DNA of 64,000 nt from assembly GCF_034043515.1 (NCBI RefSeq), contig NZ_CP138214.1:1860001-1924000 (forward strand), read 5' to 3'. This document shows, in pieces, positions 63,249 through 64,000 of the stretch; the stretch's first letter is position 1, and each line of letters opens with the position of its first letter. The notes beneath the pieces were generated by a model, which saw nothing but the letters and a program-made list of their open reading frames with translations, did not search any database and was not told where the DNA came from. This DNA is from Pseudomonas sp. MUP55 (GTDB taxonomy: Bacteria; Pseudomonadota; Gammaproteobacteria; Pseudomonadales; Pseudomonadaceae). The position numbers were made by a program, and so were the translations under genes.

Positions 63249-64000
63249 GGAAGAACTCCAGCATGGCGTCGGCGTTGACGCGGTAATTGAGGTTGCCGCA
63301 GTGGCCGCCCAGCGGGTAGACGGTCAAGCGATCGCCGAAGGTTTTACGCAGGAAACCCAGGTCGCCCGGGCCCAGGATCACGTCGTCGGCGTTATGCATC
63401 ACGGCGATCTTCGGGCTGGCGTGCAGGTAATCCTTGAGTGCATACAGGCTTACCTGGTCCACCAGTTGCAGCAGGCTGCCACCGTCGGAACGGGCGCGCC
63501 ACATCGGGATCACCTGTTCGGTGAGGTAGCAGTCGAAGTCACATTGCAGGGCACGCTTGAGGAACGGCGTGAGGCTGGTGCCTTCGGTGATCGGGTATTT
63601 GGGCGGAATGATCAGGCCACGGCGGTTGATCAGGTCCGAGGTAAAGGCGATGTCGGCGGCGGAGAAGCGGAACGAGGTGCCGATCAGCATGGCCATCTGT
63701 TCGTTGGTCAGGTGCTGTTTGGATTGCTGGAAGTCGTAGAGCAGGGCGTCATTGAGGTCAATGTAGCCCTTTTGCTGGAAATAGCGGGTCAGCTTGCTCA
63801 ACACCAGCTCATAAAAGGTGGTAGTGTTGTTGATGCCCTTGACCTCGGTCTGTACCAGCTTGTCGAGGTTGGTGATCGAGGTGTAGAGGTTGACCGGCGG
63901 GTTGAGCAGCAGCACTTTCTTGAAGTTGAAGCTGCGACGGGTTTCGTCGAGCTTGCTGACAAACGCCGCATCCAGGGCGCCCAGGCTGTAGCCGGTGAGG
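63241..64000 (-). CDS. Alpha/beta hydrolase, N-terminal part beyond the window
   Basis: About 253 codons are visible; the start is past position 64000. The nucleophile elbow GYSLGA lies near the right edge (about 63978), and the C-terminus has the acid/histidine pair HNADDVILGPGD and PLGGHCGNLNYR. This is a cytoplasmic or periplasmic hydrolase of unknown substrate. Its stop overlaps the mlaA GTG by eight bases, so the two are translationally coupled, hinting at a lipid-related role. Confidence 0.85.
   Translation of the reverse strand, partial: LTGYSLGALDAAFVSKLDETRRSFNFKKVLLLNPPVNLYTSITNLDKLVQTEVKGINNTTTFYELVLSKLTRYFQQKGYIDLNDALLYDFQQSKQHLTNEQMAMLIGTSFRFSAADIAFTSDLINRRGLIIPPKYPITEGTSLTPFLKRALQCDFDCYLTEQVIPMWRARSDGGSLLQLVDQVSLYALKDYLHASPKIAVMHNADDVILGPGDLGFLRKTFGDRLTVYPLGGHCGNLNYRVNADAMLEFFRG

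Overview
The window is chromosomal DNA of a Pseudomonas, most likely of the P. fluorescens group. GC content is high. Two families of paired REP palindromes typical of fluorescent pseudomonads (cores GGGGGCTTGCCCCC and GAGCGAGCTTGCTCGC) recur in ten intergenic places. Gene order recalls P. aeruginosa blocks: tpm-htpX-alaA-msrB-gpx-sagS, fliK/flhB-like plus ccmABCDEFGHI, and pyk-ttuD-glxR-hyi-gcl. I see no rRNA, tRNA, insertion sequence, prophage or CRISPR array.

Layout. 1-5.6 kb: a partial LysR regulator divergent from a DUF1127 gene, a YcaQ-type DNA glycosylase, class II DAHP synthase, a SpeE-like protein and a crotonase. 5.6-13.1 kb: the cold-shock helicase deaD behind a long structured leader, then ygiD, tpm, htpX, alaA, msrB and glutathione peroxidase. 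13.1-22.1 kb: two large hybrid histidine kinases (one SagS-like, one BvgS/RocS-like with its NarL-type regulator and a lone receiver), with a DUF815 ATPase and free-methionine-sulfoxide reductase between them. 22.2-28.3 kb: dgt, a yqjDEK-like membrane set, an ammonium transporter, small proteins (one behind a LexA box) and a pseudouridine synthase. 28.3-30.8 kb: molybdenum cofactor genes mobA, moaB and moeA. 30.9-40.3 kb: a stand-alone FlhB-C/FliK-like pair divergent from the complete cytochrome c maturation operon. 40.3-46.4 kb: phnN, a hicAB toxin-antitoxin pair, an MFS transporter, sulfate-binding protein, a potassium channel and a urea transporter. 46.5-54.4 kb: the glyoxylate/glycerate operon gcl-hyi-glxR-ttuD-pyk, divergent glcG and a TetR regulator. 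54.5-61.4 kb: a LacI regulator followed by an inositol monophosphatase-family enzyme, an OPA-type organophosphate transporter, a KdgM-like porin and two tandem histidine acid phosphatases. 61.5-64 kb: a DUF808 membrane protein, and mlaA coupled to a partial alpha/beta hydrolase.

The most interesting unit is the 54.5-61.4 kb locus. Its parts fit a pathway that takes up and strips an organic phosphate (phytate-derived inositol phosphate or a sugar phosphate): outer-membrane channel, periplasmic phosphatases, inner-membrane organophosphate transporter, then cytoplasmic phosphatase. It appears to be under a LacI repressor with a perfect 20-bp operator. Other notable signals are a hairpin that buries the deaD start codon, a LexA box on an uncharacterised gene, and two TTGTATACAA operators in the gcl-glcG promoter region.
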